DNA from: Specibacter cremeus
GTDB taxonomy: Bacteria; Actinomycetota; Actinomycetes; Actinomycetales; Micrococcaceae
Direction: 5' to 3'
Assembly: GCF_003946885.1 (NCBI RefSeq)
Contig: NZ_RWKQ01000011.1
Span: 35,381-99,380, forward strand
Length of the DNA: 64,000 nt
Below are positions 12,864 to 23,264 of the stretch, one piece after another. The notes below the pieces were generated by a model. It saw only the letters and a program-made list of their open reading frames with translations. It made no database searches and had not been told where the DNA came from. Position 1 is the first letter of the stretch. The number at the start of each line of letters is the position of its first letter. A program made the position numbers and the translations under genes.

Positions 12864-13514
12864 ATGTCCTCCCCCCACCCCGCGGCGCTCAAGCCCAGTT
12901 GGCGCGGCTGGCTGCACACCGGCGCGGCCCCCGTGGTCCTCGCGGCCGGCGTGCTGCTCATCCTCCTCGCCCCGGGCACCACCGCCAAGGTGACCACGTC
13001 CATCTACACGCTGACGGGCGTCATGCTTTTTGGCACGAGTGCGCTATACCATCGCGTGGACTGGTCGCCCACGGTCAAGATCCTGCTCAAGCGGCTGGAC
13101 CACAGCAACATCATGCTCGTCATCGCGGGCACGTACACGCCGCTGTCCGCCCTGCTTCTGCCCCGCTCCACGGCCACCTTGGTGCTGTGGCTCATCTGGT
13201 CGGGCGCCGTGGCCGGCGTGCTGTTCCGCGTCCTGTGGGTCACGGCGCCGCGCTGGCTCTATGTGCCCATCTACGTGGCCCTGGGGCTGGCGGCGCTGTT
13301 CTTCCTGCCACAGTTCTGGGCGGCCAGCATCCCGGCCACGCTGCTGGTCTGTGCCGGCGGCGCCTTCTACATCGCCGGCGCCGTGGTCTACGGCATCAAG
13401 CGGCCGAACTTCAGCCCGCGCCACTTCGGCTTCCACGAATTCTTCCACGCGTTCACGCTGGCCGGGTTCGGCCTGCACTTCGCCGCCATCGTGCTCGCCG
13501 TCTTCCGGCCCTAG
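12864..13514 (+). CDS. Hemolysin III / PAQR family membrane protein
   Basis: 216 residues, seven predicted membrane helices. PAQR-type metal-site motifs are present: GTSALYHRVDW near helix 2, RLDHSNIMLVIAGTYTP, and the C-terminal HEFFHAFTLAGFGLHF with paired histidines. Bacterial members (TrhA/YqfA) affect membrane homeostasis and, despite the name, haemolysis is not their established physiological role. The start is at 12864 after a TATGCT box; the frame is open farther upstream but without a ribosome site. The stop codon overlaps the stop of the convergent gene on the other strand. Confidence 0.9.
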   Translation: MSSPHPAALKPSWRGWLHTGAAPVVLAAGVLLILLAPGTTAKVTTSIYTLTGVMLFGTSALYHRVDWSPTVKILLKRLDHSNIMLVIAGTYTPLSALLLPRSTATLVLWLIWSGAVAGVLFRVLWVTAPRWLYVPIYVALGLAALFFLPQFWAASIPATLLVCAGGAFYIAGAVVYGIKRPNFSPRHFGFHEFFHAFTLAGFGLHFAAIVLAVFRP

Positions 13515-14572
13515 ACCCGGCTCAGCTGGCGGTCGATGGTCTCGCGCAAGACGTCCAACGCTGTCGGTTCGAACCCGTCCTTTAACAGCGAGAGCCGATG
13601 CAGTCTGTTCGCCGCATCTTCGGCGCGACCGTCATCGCGTCGGTCCATTTCCCGTACGCCAAGGAGCTTGAACCATTCGAGCGTCTTTCGTGCTGTAGAG
13701 AAGGGATCGCGGTGGATCCCGTAACACCTGAGCCGGACGTCGGCGGGGATCGCAACCTCACCCTGCGCGATGTCCGGCTCGTCACCCATGGCCGCGAGGG
13801 TGCCGCGGCGGCAGGCGACCATCAGGAGAAGCGTGATCTCGGAGTCCTCGAGCACATGGAGCCACCCGCTGGTCACGAAGCCAACAGGCAGGGCGAAATA
13901 ATCCTCGCCTTTGGGAGGGACTGTGTATGGGAGCGGGTCGCCGCTGTGCTGCCATCCTGCCTCGTCGAGGAGGCTGAACCCTTCGTAACGTCCGCGTTTG
14001 CCCGGCGTCCCCGGCAGATGCACGAGCTTTGCTTCCTCGAGAGTGTCCAGCGCAGTATGCAGCGTTCTCGCCTTCTTTTCCCGGATGGTCGAGGTAGTCT
14101 TCCCGCGGCCGGAGGTGACCGCTGGGGTGGCCACCAAGTCATTCCAGCCCCGCTCCCGTGAGAAGGTCGCGAGGGGCATGTCGAGCGTGACCCGTCGGCC
14201 AGGGCGATTCTTGATTTGCGCAGCGGCCAGCGCTGTGAGGTACACGCGCAGTGCTGCCCCCTTGCTCGAGGAGATCATCGTGGCCGGAGGGCGCAGCGCG
14301 CGCTTCGGAGCCCGCCTGTCCGAAACCTCGCCTTCGGGAATCGGCTTCTCCAGACGACAGAACGGGGTCCGTATTCGCAGCCCTTCGGTCGCCAGCAGCC
14401 CCGGCGCGCCAAGGTAGTCGCTCATGGCTGCAGTTGCATTGGCGGCCGCCTCGCCGAACTGGCCATTAAGGCGGGCTCGCCGCGCTTCAAAGGCCTGGCG
14501 CTCCTTGGAGCTGAGAGTACGGGAGAAGTCCAAGAAACGGTCGGCCAAGCGTGTCATGACATGAAAATACAT
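13511..14572 (-). CDS. Uncharacterised protein, possible winged-helix DNA-binding protein
   Basis: About 353 residues from the ATG at 14572; another ATG at 14557 and a TTG at 14638 are in frame. No named domain is certain. Residues about 30-70 form a basic helix (SSKERQAFEARRARLNGQF); the middle has a helix-turn-helix-like run (EEAKLVHLPGTPGKRGRYEG) and FALPVGFVTSGWLHVLEDSE followed by ITLLLMVACRRGT, suggestive of a replication-initiator or regulator-like winged helix. The gene interrupts the conserved hlyIII-DUF255 order and its codon use is less GC-biased than its neighbours, so it is probably acquired. CCTGAA repeats lie upstream. Confidence 0.7.
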   Translation of the reverse strand: MYFHVMTRLADRFLDFSRTLSSKERQAFEARRARLNGQFGEAAANATAAMSDYLGAPGLLATEGLRIRTPFCRLEKPIPEGEVSDRRAPKRALRPPATMISSSKGAALRVYLTALAAAQIKNRPGRRVTLDMPLATFSRERGWNDLVATPAVTSGRGKTTSTIREKKARTLHTALDTLEEAKLVHLPGTPGKRGRYEGFSLLDEAGWQHSGDPLPYTVPPKGEDYFALPVGFVTSGWLHVLEDSEITLLLMVACRRGTLAAMGDEPDIAQGEVAIPADVRLRCYGIHRDPFSTARKTLEWFKLLGVREMDRRDDGRAEDAANRLHRLSLLKDGFEPTALDVLRETIDRQLSRV

Positions 14573-14580
14573 CGAATCAG

Positions 14581-14704
14581 CCTGAACGTATAAACCAGCC
14601 AGAAAGCCTGAATCTCGATACTCTGAACCTGAAGTCAATCCCTGGCGGGTTTACCCGCTATCCCAGTGTAGTGGAACTGTGGGCCCAGTCCTGCTGAACT
14701 TCAG
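14581..14704. promoter_or_regulatory. CCTGAA iteron-like cluster between divergent genes
   Basis: CCTGAA occurs at 14581, 14607 and 14628, and the palindrome CTGAACTTCAG at 14694-14704. A GCGGGTTTACCCGC hairpin lies at 14646-14659. The cluster occupies the 170 bp between the uncharacterised gene and the GAF gene and could be an operator for the former's product. Confidence 0.45.
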
Positions 14705-14741
14705 GGGTACGACACGGAACGACGTCCATGAAGAAGGTGAC

Positions 14742-15575
14742 ATGTCCAGCCAATCGCGCCACGACAGGCCGGCCCTGAGCGGGCTCCGTCTTTTCCTGGC
14801 GGACCGGGCCGATCTGCTGCTGACGGTGGCGGCGACGGCATTGGCCGGCATCGCGACGACTCTCATGGGGTGGGCCCAGCTCAACAGCGGGCTGGCCGCC
14901 CTTCTTCGATATCTGGCGATCGCCGCCGGTGCTGTGGCCACGGGGCTGCTGATCGTCAAGGCTGTCCGGGACCACAAGAGATCCTTGTCCGTGGCAGAGG
15001 CCAGGTACGACACGATGAAAGAGCTCCGGAACAAGCTCGGTCCAGCGCTGGACCTGATGGCCGAGCTCGCCGAGGTCGATCCGGCATACTCCAGTCCTGA
15101 GCTGCTGAAGGAAAGCCTCAAGACAATCGCCACCCATTGCTGCGGCGCACTCGATGCGATGATTCCGGCGAGCACGGATGTCAGGGCCATCGTGTATGCG
15201 ATGAATCAGCCGAACGGCATGTACCCGCTGGCCCGATTCGGCCGGAACGACGTTCCCCGGACCTTCTCCTTCGACGAGCAAGACGGCGCCGAGATCCTTG
15301 CGTACCTGTCCAGCAGCTCGCCCGAAGGGGAGCTGTACACCGACACGGCCAGAGAAGCGCCCTCGGACTACGAAGGCGATCGAGCACGCTACCGCACGTT
15401 CATCCGTGCCCCGATCTGGTCGAGCGGAGTACTCTTCGGCATGGTCACCGTCGACGCCCCGAAGGCAGGGTCTCTCTCGAAGGGAGATGTCTTCTTGGCG
15501 GAGTTGATCGCAGCGGAGCTCGCGCCAGCATTCGCAATTGCCGCAGCCGCGGGACGCAGCGAAAAGTCAGTCTGA
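14742..15575 (+). CDS. Membrane-anchored GAF-like sensory protein
   Basis: 277 residues from the ATG at 14742, preceded by AGAAGGTG. Two membrane helices fill residues about 25-80 (LLLTVAATALAGIATTLMGW and YLAIAAGAVATGLLIVKAV), then a short coiled linker (SLSVAEARYDTMKELRNKLG) and a C-terminal GAF-like domain ending SSGVLFGMVTVDAPKAGSLS and DVFLAELIAAELAPAF. GAF domains bind small molecules or mediate dimerisation; no kinase, cyclase or other output domain follows, so signalling would need a partner. It is divergent from the uncharacterised gene and followed 17 bases later by a 62-aa gene. Confidence 0.75.
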   Translation: MSSQSRHDRPALSGLRLFLADRADLLLTVAATALAGIATTLMGWAQLNSGLAALLRYLAIAAGAVATGLLIVKAVRDHKRSLSVAEARYDTMKELRNKLGPALDLMAELAEVDPAYSSPELLKESLKTIATHCCGALDAMIPASTDVRAIVYAMNQPNGMYPLARFGRNDVPRTFSFDEQDGAEILAYLSSSSPEGELYTDTAREAPSDYEGDRARYRTFIRAPIWSSGVLFGMVTVDAPKAGSLSKGDVFLAELIAAELAPAFAIAAAAGRSEKSV

Positions 15576-15580
15576 CGGCC

Positions 15581-15586
15581 TACACT
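15581..15586 (+). promoter_or_regulatory. -10 element TACACT of the 62-aa gene (leaderless)
   Basis: TACACT, then GTGGGT, then ATG at 15593. The box begins five bases after the GAF gene's stop, so the small gene can be transcribed separately. Confidence 0.5.
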
Positions 15587-15592
15587 GTGGGT

Positions 15593-15781
15593 ATGAGCAC
15601 ACGAGTCGAAGTATCGCCAGGAGGCATCGGCTTCATCCGCACGACGGCCAAGAAGTCGATCCCGGACGCTCCCGCCGTGCTTAAGACTGCGCGCCGTCGC
15701 CCATGGCTTCTGCGCCGCGATGCCACTGAGACTCGCTTCACCAATGCCTCATCGCAGACGAGCACTCGTAAGGCGCGCTGA
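15593..15781 (+). CDS. Small basic protein, 62 aa
   Basis: Opens MSTRVEVSPGGIGFIRTTAK and ends in a T/S/R-rich tail; about a quarter of residues are K or R and there is no membrane segment. It is supported by a leaderless-type promoter immediately upstream and a strong hairpin with TTGTCTTT immediately downstream, which together bracket exactly this frame. No family recognised. It may belong with the GAF protein or be an independent small regulator or nucleic-acid-binding peptide. Confidence 0.6.
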   Translation: MSTRVEVSPGGIGFIRTTAKKSIPDAPAVLKTARRRPWLLRRDATETRFTNASSQTSTRKAR

Positions 15782-15793
15782 CCCTCTCACATC

Positions 15794-15834
15794 CTGCGCC
15801 CCAAGACCCTCGATCTTGGGGCGCAGTTGTCTTT
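15794..15834 (+). terminator. Intrinsic terminator
   Basis: Stem CTGCGCCCCAAGA / TCTTGGGGCGCAG (13 bp, perfect) with a 7-base loop, followed by TTGTCTTT. It lies 12 bases after the 62-aa gene. Confidence 0.85.
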
Positions 15835-15979
15835 GCGAAAAGTTTTCGATGGTGCCGGTGCCTGTCCTCTCAGCGGCGACGGAGAGTGGCTGGGACCGAG
15901 GAGCCAAAGGCGATGGCATCCATAACCACCAGCAGCCTCGTAAGCCCCGTGATGGGTGCTCCTGCGAACCACTGGATTG

Positions 15980-16072
15980 TTACTGCCGAACCTGGGCACG
16001 CCAGCGGCGTATCCACCACATCCAGAAGAGGACTATCAGGCGCCATCCCCAGCCCAGGACACGGCCAGCCAC
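15980..16072 (-). CDS. Possible 30-aa membrane peptide downstream of the DUF255 gene
   Basis: A minus-strand frame starting at GTG 16072 encodes a tryptophan-rich hydrophobic core (GWGWRLIVLFWMWWIRRW) and basic end, typical of a single-pass micropeptide. AGAGGAAGGA lies roughly a dozen bases upstream of the GTG. It begins 25 bases beyond the stop of the DUF255 gene on the same strand. No homologue can be checked here; the composition is unlike random high-GC sequence, but existence is tentative. The rest of 15835-16097 shows nothing recognisable. Confidence 0.35.
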   Translation of the reverse strand: MAGRVLGWGWRLIVLFWMWWIRRWRAQVRQ

Positions 16073-16097
16073 GAACGTCCACGGTCCTTCCTCTACA

Positions 16098-18164
<2,067 letters not shown>

Positions 18165-18178
18165 GACGGGCGTCCGGT

Positions 18179-18532
18179 CTACTGGGCCGGGGTCGAGGGC
18201 GTGTCCGCCGGGGCGTCGCCGGCGGACTGGTCGCCGGGCGCCCCCGCGTCGCCGTCACCGGCGGGCGTGGCCGCGTCCCGGGCTGCCCGCTCCTGCTCGG
18301 CTGCCCGCTCCACGGCGGCCTGCTCCTGCTCGGCGACCTGGGCACGGTACCGGACCCGGCGGTTGCGTTTGATCATGTCGCGGATCAGGAAGAACATGAC
18401 CACGACGATCCCGAAGGTGACCAGGAAGCCGAGGAACCCGGGACCCACCTGGTCGGCCGTCAGGCCGGGCCGCAGCGTCGGTTCCGGCTGCACGGGAGGA
18501 GTGGTGGCGGCGAGCAGTATCAAGGTGTGCAC
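18179..18532 (-). CDS. Small single-pass membrane protein of the mca locus
   Basis: 117 residues: an extracytoplasmic N-terminus, one membrane helix (about residues 31-52, [20 protein letters not shown]), a basic stop-transfer ([13 protein letters not shown]), an alanine/glutamate-rich coil ([18 protein letters not shown]) and a disordered acidic tail. It corresponds in place to M. tuberculosis Rv1083, between mca and the DUF255 gene. Function unknown; probably co-transcribed with DUF255. Confidence 0.8.
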   Translation of the reverse strand: MHTLILLAATTPPVQPEPTLRPGLTADQVGPGFLGFLVTFGIVVVMFFLIRDMIKRNRRVRYRAQVAEQEQAAVERAAEQERAARDAATPAGDGDAGAPGDQSAGDAPADTPSTPAQ

Positions 18533-18584
18533 AGTTGCGTCTTTCGTTTTGTCCCCGTGGTCCGGTGCGGGCGTGGCCCCGTCT

Positions 18585-19493
18585 CTATCGTAGGCCAGCG
18601 AACAGGTCGTTTTCCGGCAACGTCGTGGGGATCCGGGATTCGATCAGGGAGAAATCCTCCCACGGCCACACCTTGCGTTGCATGGCCGGGCTGACCGCGA
18701 AGAAGAAGCCGTCCGGGTCCACCTGGGTGGCATGGGCGCGCAGGGCGGCCTCGCGCTGCTCGATGAAGTCGCCGCAGTCGACCTGCGTGGTGGCCGGATG
18801 GGATCCGGCCGGCGACGTGTGGCCCTCGGAATCGGATTCAAGCCAGGCGGCCAGCCGTTCGGCGTACGGCGAGGCGATGCCGGCCTCCTCCAGCGCGAAG
18901 TGCAGGGCGCGGAAGCGCTGCGGGTTGAAGGCCAGATCGTAGTACAGCTTCGACGGCTCCCACGGCTCACCCAGGCCCTCGTAGCAGGCGGCGTCACCGG
19001 CGGCCCGGAACGCCTCCACGGCCACCTTGTGCGCCATGATGTGATCCGGGTGCGGGTAACCGCCATTCTCGTCATAGGCGACGATCACGTGCGGCCTGAA
19101 CCGGCGCACCAGCCGGACCAGCGGGGCGGCGGCGATCTCCAGCGGCAGGGTCGCGAAACAGCCGGCCGGCAGGGCGGGCAGCGGGTTGCCCTCGGGCAGG
19201 CCGGAGTCCTGGAAGCCGAGCCACCGCTGTTCGACGCCGAGGATGGCCGCGGCGGCCGCCATCTCGTGCCGGCGCGCCCCGCCCATGTCCCGGGCGGCGT
19301 GGGCGTTGGACGCCATCGCCGGGTTCTGGATGCCGCCGCGCTCACCGCCCGTGCACGTGGCGACCAGCACCTCCACACCCTGGGCCGCATACCCGGCCAT
19401 CATGGCCGCGCCCTTGCTCGACTCGTCATCCGGGTGGGCGTGCACGGCCAGCAGCCGCAGGCTTGTCGACGCGTGCACCTTCTCAGCAGCCAC
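18585..19493 (-). CDS. mca: Mycothiol S-conjugate amidase
   Basis: 302 residues. Mca cleaves mycothiol conjugates of electrophiles so the mercapturic acid is exported and glucosaminyl-inositol recycled. The LmbE-fold zinc site shows as AVHAHPDDESSKGAA (His20, Asp23 region) and NGGYPHPDHIMAHK; GGERGGIQNP and the C-terminal region with KVWPWEDFSL are typical of Mca rather than the deacetylase MshB. It starts at GTG behind AAGGAAGG. Presence of mycothiol chemistry supports an actinobacterial host. The gene is divergent from DUF4307/greA. Confidence 0.95.
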   Translation of the reverse strand: MAAEKVHASTSLRLLAVHAHPDDESSKGAAMMAGYAAQGVEVLVATCTGGERGGIQNPAMASNAHAARDMGGARRHEMAAAAAILGVEQRWLGFQDSGLPEGNPLPALPAGCFATLPLEIAAAPLVRLVRRFRPHVIVAYDENGGYPHPDHIMAHKVAVEAFRAAGDAACYEGLGEPWEPSKLYYDLAFNPQRFRALHFALEEAGIASPYAERLAAWLESDSEGHTSPAGSHPATTQVDCGDFIEQREAALRAHATQVDPDGFFFAVSPAMQRKVWPWEDFSLIESRIPTTLPENDLFAGLR

Positions 19494-19596
19494 GAACGCA
19501 CCTTCCTTTGCTCAATTCAACGCTAAACTTGTGGTCAGGGACCGGCATCGGCCGGGCCACGACACCCCTGAGACGACCTTCGACCCTGTGGACCAC

Positions 19597-20037
19597 GTGA
19601 CTGTTTCTGACTCTCCTGCAGCTACCAGCTTAACCAATCGGTACGGGGCACCCAAGCGCGCGTTCGGCAAGCGCACCAAGGTGCTCACCGCCGTCGTCAT
19701 TGCCGTGCTGGCGCTCGCGTTCGTCACGTGGCTGGCGGTGGGCCGGCAGGGGCCGAGCGTGCAGTTCAAGGACGTCGGCTACACGGTGCTGGATTCGACC
19801 ATGACGCACGTCGACTTCGAGGTCACGAAGGACGCCGGCGCGACGGCCGCCTGCGACGTCAAGGCCATGAACGCGGCGTACGCGGTGGTGGGGTGGAAGA
19901 CCGTCACGATCGGACCGAACGGCACCGCGACCGGCTCCAACAACGGGAAAACGACAATACTCCGCGCCGACGTGCGCACCGACTCGCTCGCCGTGACCGG
20001 CGTCGTCGACAACTGCTGGGTGGTCCATCCGGGATGA
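19597..20037 (+). CDS. DUF4307 membrane protein
   Basis: 146 residues from the GTG at 19597 (another GTG at 19588 is in frame). The N-terminus LTNRYGAPKRAF precedes one membrane helix (KVLTAVVIAVLALAFVTWLAV) and an extracytoplasmic domain with QFKDVGYTVLDSTMTHVDFE and a conserved cysteine pair region (AACDVKAMN; VDNCWV). This matches DUF4307, located next to mca and greA across actinobacteria (Rv1081c). A TAAACT box lies at about 19522. Function unknown. Confidence 0.85.
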   Translation: MTVSDSPAATSLTNRYGAPKRAFGKRTKVLTAVVIAVLALAFVTWLAVGRQGPSVQFKDVGYTVLDSTMTHVDFEVTKDAGATAACDVKAMNAAYAVVGWKTVTIGPNGTATGSNNGKTTILRADVRTDSLAVTGVVDNCWVVHPG

Positions 20038-20170
20038 TTCCCGTCGGTTGGCGGGTTGCACCGCCCTCTTGCTAAACTGACTTAATACCCTCGCCCCGCC
20101 AGGTCGCGTGCAGAGCCGTTGCATGCAGCCAGCGGGGTCTTTGCATGTTAGTACGCTCAAGGAGAAGAAC

Positions 20171-20659
20171 GTGACTACAACCAACAGCGCCGCGTGGCTG
20201 ACCCAGGACGCCTACGATCGCCTTGCCGCCGAACTGGAGCAGCTGTCCGGTCCGGGTCGCGCCGAAATCGTCAAGCGCATCGAGCAGGCCCGGTCCGAGG
20301 GTGACCTGAAGGAAAACGGCGGCTACCACGCGGCCAAGGACGAACAGGGCAAGATCGAGGCCCGCATCCGCCAGCTCACCGAGCTGCTGCGCAACGCCCA
20401 GGTGGGCGAGTCCCCCGCCGACGACGGCATCGTCGAACCCGGCATGCTGGTCACGGCCACGATCGCCGGCGACGAGACGACGTTCCTGCTGGGCAGCCGC
20501 GAGGTCGGTGGCGGCACCGACCTGGACGTGTTCAGCGAGAAGTCCCCGCTGGGCGCGGCCATCCACGGCCACAAGGTCGGCGACACGCTCAGCTACGTCG
20601 CCCCGAATGGCAAGACCATCCACGTGGAGGTCCTCGCGGCCACCCCGTACAAGGGCTAG
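20171..20659 (+). CDS. greA: Transcription elongation factor GreA
   Basis: Rescues backtracked RNA polymerase by stimulating cleavage of the transcript end. 162 residues from the GTG at 20171, which has AAGGAGAAG at ideal spacing; upstream in-frame codons are leader. The N-terminal coiled coil contains the acidic tip region RSEGDLKENGGYHAAKDEQG, and the C-terminal FKBP-like domain has FSEKSPLGAAIHGHKVGD. A TAAACT box at 20073-20078 would give a leader of about 90 bases. A 22-bp perfect hairpin follows. Confidence 0.97.
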   Translation: MTTTNSAAWLTQDAYDRLAAELEQLSGPGRAEIVKRIEQARSEGDLKENGGYHAAKDEQGKIEARIRQLTELLRNAQVGESPADDGIVEPGMLVTATIAGDETTFLLGSREVGGGTDLDVFSEKSPLGAAIHGHKVGDTLSYVAPNGKTIHVEVLAATPYKG

Positions 20660-20665
20660 CCACCC

Positions 20666-20725
20666 AACTGGTGGACGGTAGTTGCTGAAAATCCACGCAT
20701 TCCCAGCAACTACCGTCCACCAGTT
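20666..20725. terminator. Bidirectional hairpin between greA and ilvA
   Basis: Arms 20666-20687 (AACTGGTGGACGGTAGTTGC...) and 20704-20725 are perfect 22-bp reverse complements with a 16-base loop; TTTTG follows on the plus side. It serves both convergent genes. Confidence 0.85.
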
Positions 20726-20731
20726 TTGTGC

Positions 20732-21970
20732 TTAATGCACCACGATCGGCTGGAAGCCCTCGGCGCGCAGGGCCGTCAGCACCAGTTCGCAGTGCTCGTG
20801 GCCCTTTGTCTCCAAGTTCACCGTGATCGACACGTCGCCCATGCTGATGGAGCCGCCCACGCGCGTGTGGTCCACGCCCGTGACGTTCGCGTCGTTCTCG
20901 GCGATGATGCGGGAGATGGTGGCCAGCGAGCCGGGCCGGTCGTCGAGCATCATGCGGATCGTCATGAACCGGCCCGCGGCGGCCAGGCCGCGCTGGATGA
21001 CCTTCAACATGAGCATCGGGTCGATATTGCCGCCGGAGAGGATCACCGCCGTGGTGCCCGGGTTCTCAACCTTGCCCTCCATGAGGGCGGCCACGCCCAC
21101 CGCGCCGGCCGGCTCCACCACCATCTTGGCCCGCTCCAGCAGGAAGATCAGCGCCCGGGCGAGCGCATCCTCGCTGACCGTCACCACGTCGTCGACCAGT
21201 TCGCGGATGATGGAGAACGGCAGCTGGCCCGGCCGGCCCACGGCGATGCCGTCGGCCATGGTGGACACCTTCTTCAGCGGCACCAGGGCGTCCGCGGCCA
21301 GCGAGGGCGGGTAAGCGGCGGCGTTCTCGGCCTGCACGCCGATGATCCGGATCTCCCGGCCCAGCTCCTTGGCCCGGGCCTTGACGGCGACCGAGACGCC
21401 GGCCAGCAGCCCGCCGCCGCCGACCCCCATCAGGATGGTGTCGACGTTGGGGATCTGGTCCAGGATCTCCAGGCCGATGGTGCCCTGCCCGGCCACGACG
21501 TCCACGTTGTCGAACGGGTGTACGAACACGGCCCCGGTCTCGTCCGCGTACCGCTGCGCCTCGGCCAGCGACTCGTCGACGTTGTTGCCGTGCAGCACCA
21601 CCTCGGCGCCATGCCCGCGGGTGGCGGCCAGCTTCGGCAGCGCCACGCCCACCGGCATGTAGATGCGGGCGGCGATGCCCAGCGACTTCGCGGCCACGGC
21701 CACGCCCTGGGCGTGATTGCCGGCGGAGGCGGCCACCACGCCGCGGGCGCGCTCCTCCGCGCTGAGCCGGGCCATGCGCGTGTATGCGCCGCGCACCTTG
21801 AACGAACCGGCTCGCTGCAGGTTCTCGCATTTGAAGAACACGTCCGAGCCGGTGATCCGCCCCAGCGCCCGGGAACTCTCGATGGGCGTCACCTCGGTAA
21901 TCCCGGCGAGCAACTCACGCGCGGACTGGACGTCGGCGAGGGTGACGGGAAGTTCCTGGCTGGGGTTCAC
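20732..21970 (-). CDS. ilvA: Threonine ammonia-lyase (PLP-dependent, C-terminal ACT domain)
   Basis: Deaminates threonine to 2-oxobutanoate, the isoleucine precursor. 412 residues: PLP lysine in SFKVRGA (Lys58), glycine-rich phosphate loop GVGGGGLLAG, and a C-terminal ACT domain (about 325-405) with DDRPGSLATISRIIAEND, indicating feedback control. The length suits the single-ACT form often labelled TdcB/IlvA in actinobacteria. The GTG start overlaps the stop of the AI-2E gene (GTGA), so the two are translationally coupled. Confidence 0.93.
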   Translation of the reverse strand: MNPSQELPVTLADVQSARELLAGITEVTPIESSRALGRITGSDVFFKCENLQRAGSFKVRGAYTRMARLSAEERARGVVAASAGNHAQGVAVAAKSLGIAARIYMPVGVALPKLAATRGHGAEVVLHGNNVDESLAEAQRYADETGAVFVHPFDNVDVVAGQGTIGLEILDQIPNVDTILMGVGGGGLLAGVSVAVKARAKELGREIRIIGVQAENAAAYPPSLAADALVPLKKVSTMADGIAVGRPGQLPFSIIRELVDDVVTVSEDALARALIFLLERAKMVVEPAGAVGVAALMEGKVENPGTTAVILSGGNIDPMLMLKVIQRGLAAAGRFMTIRMMLDDRPGSLATISRIIAENDANVTGVDHTRVGGSISMGDVSITVNLETKGHEHCELVLTALRAEGFQPIVVH

Positions 21971-23199
21971 TGTTCATTCTCTTTCTGCTTGGCCCCGGTG
22001 GGTGTCGGGGCGCGGTCTTCGGCGGGGGCTGGTGTGATGGACGACGGCGGTTCACCTGCGTCGGGCGCGTCCGCGGGGTCCCGGCCGTGCAGCCCGGCCA
22101 GGGTCGGGTCGTCGTCCCAGCCGCGGGTGGCGATGTACCTGACCGACGAGTTCGCCACGGCCAGCACGGGCACCGCGAACAGGGCGCCCAGGATGCCGGC
22201 CACGGCGGAGCCGGCGGCGACGGCCAGGACGACGGCGACCGGGTGCAGTTTCACGGCCCGGCCCATGATGAACGGCTGCAGCAGGTGGCTCTCGAGCTGC
22301 TGGACGGCGAGCACGATGGCCAGCATGATGAGGGCGTTGACCCAGCCGTTGGCCACGAGCGCCAGCAGCACGGCAACGGCGCCGGTGACGAGCGCGCCGA
22401 CGACCGGGATGAAGGAGCCGAGGAACACGAGCACGGCCAAAGGCAGGGCGAGCGGCACCTGGATGATGGCGGCGCCGACGCCGATGCCGACGGCGTCCAC
22501 GCCGGCGACAAGGATCTGCACACGCACATACTGGCCCAGTGACGTCCACCCGCGCCGGCCCGCGCCGTCGACGGCGGGGCGGGCCAGGCGAGGGAAGAGC
22601 CGCACCGCGAACTGCCAGATCCGCTCCCCCTCGAGCAGGAAGAAGATCAGGATGAACAGGGTCAGCAGCAGGCCGGCGCCGAATTCCCCGAACCCGGTGC
22701 CGAACGTGAGCACCTTGGACAGGATCGCGCCGCTGTTGTGCTGCAGGTTGTCCAGCACGTCGTTGAGGTACTTGGTGATCTGGTCGGTGCTCAGTCCCAG
22801 CGGCCCGTTCGTGAGCCAGTCCTGGATCTTCAGCAGGCCCTTGATCGCCTGCTGGCCCAGGTCCGACATGCCGGCCACCACTTGCCGCCCCACCAGGAAC
22901 AGGGCCCCGAGCACGACGACGATGAGCCCCACCTCGGTGATGGCGACCGCCAGGCCGCGCGGCACCCGGCGCCGGATCATCCACCCGGTGACCGGGCGAA
23001 GCAGCGCTGCCAGCAGGGCCGCGACCATGAGCGGGATGATAAGCAACGTCAGGTGGGACAGGAGCCAGACGAGCATGCCGGCGGCGATGAGGACCAGCCC
23101 CATCCGCCAGGCCCAGGAACCCGCCACCCGCAACGCAAACGGCACATACTGGTCGCTGCCGCCGGTCATGGCCGGCGGGCCCTGCTGCGGTGGCGTCAT
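21967..23199 (-). CDS. AI-2E family transporter
   Basis: 410 residues with about eight membrane helices arranged as in the AI-2E/PerM/YdiK family: paired N-terminal helices (LVLIAAGMLVWLLSHLTLLI), a large polar segment (about 125-200), then FGAGLLLTLFILIFFLLEGE and the diagnostic PVVGALVTGAVAVLLALV with LQPFIMGRAVKLHP. The substrate is rarely autoinducer-2; Na+/H+ antiport is reported for some members. The C-terminal 45 residues are acidic and disordered. It is transcribed ahead of ilvA. Confidence 0.9.
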   Translation of the reverse strand: MTPPQQGPPAMTGGSDQYVPFALRVAGSWAWRMGLVLIAAGMLVWLLSHLTLLIIPLMVAALLAALLRPVTGWMIRRRVPRGLAVAITEVGLIVVVLGALFLVGRQVVAGMSDLGQQAIKGLLKIQDWLTNGPLGLSTDQITKYLNDVLDNLQHNSGAILSKVLTFGTGFGEFGAGLLLTLFILIFFLLEGERIWQFAVRLFPRLARPAVDGAGRRGWTSLGQYVRVQILVAGVDAVGIGVGAAIIQVPLALPLAVLVFLGSFIPVVGALVTGAVAVLLALVANGWVNALIMLAIVLAVQQLESHLLQPFIMGRAVKLHPVAVVLAVAAGSAVAGILGALFAVPVLAVANSSVRYIATRGWDDDPTLAGLHGRDPADAPDAGEPPSSITPAPAEDRAPTPTGAKQKENEQ

Positions 23200-23264
23200 G
23201 TGTCAATACTTCACTACGACCCCGGTGAATGTGAAAATGGCCCCGGCGGGAATCGGGTCCGCGC

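Noticed and set aside
13563..13580. T-arm-like sequence GTCGGTTCGAACCCGTC suggesting a tRNA or attachment site
   Set aside because: It lies inside the coding sequence of the 353-aa protein (reads GFEPTALD on the minus strand) and no acceptor or anticodon stem flanks it.
11231..13585. 784-codon plus-strand open frame over phoH, uppS and hemolysin III
   Set aside because: It crosses three real genes and has no recognisable domain.
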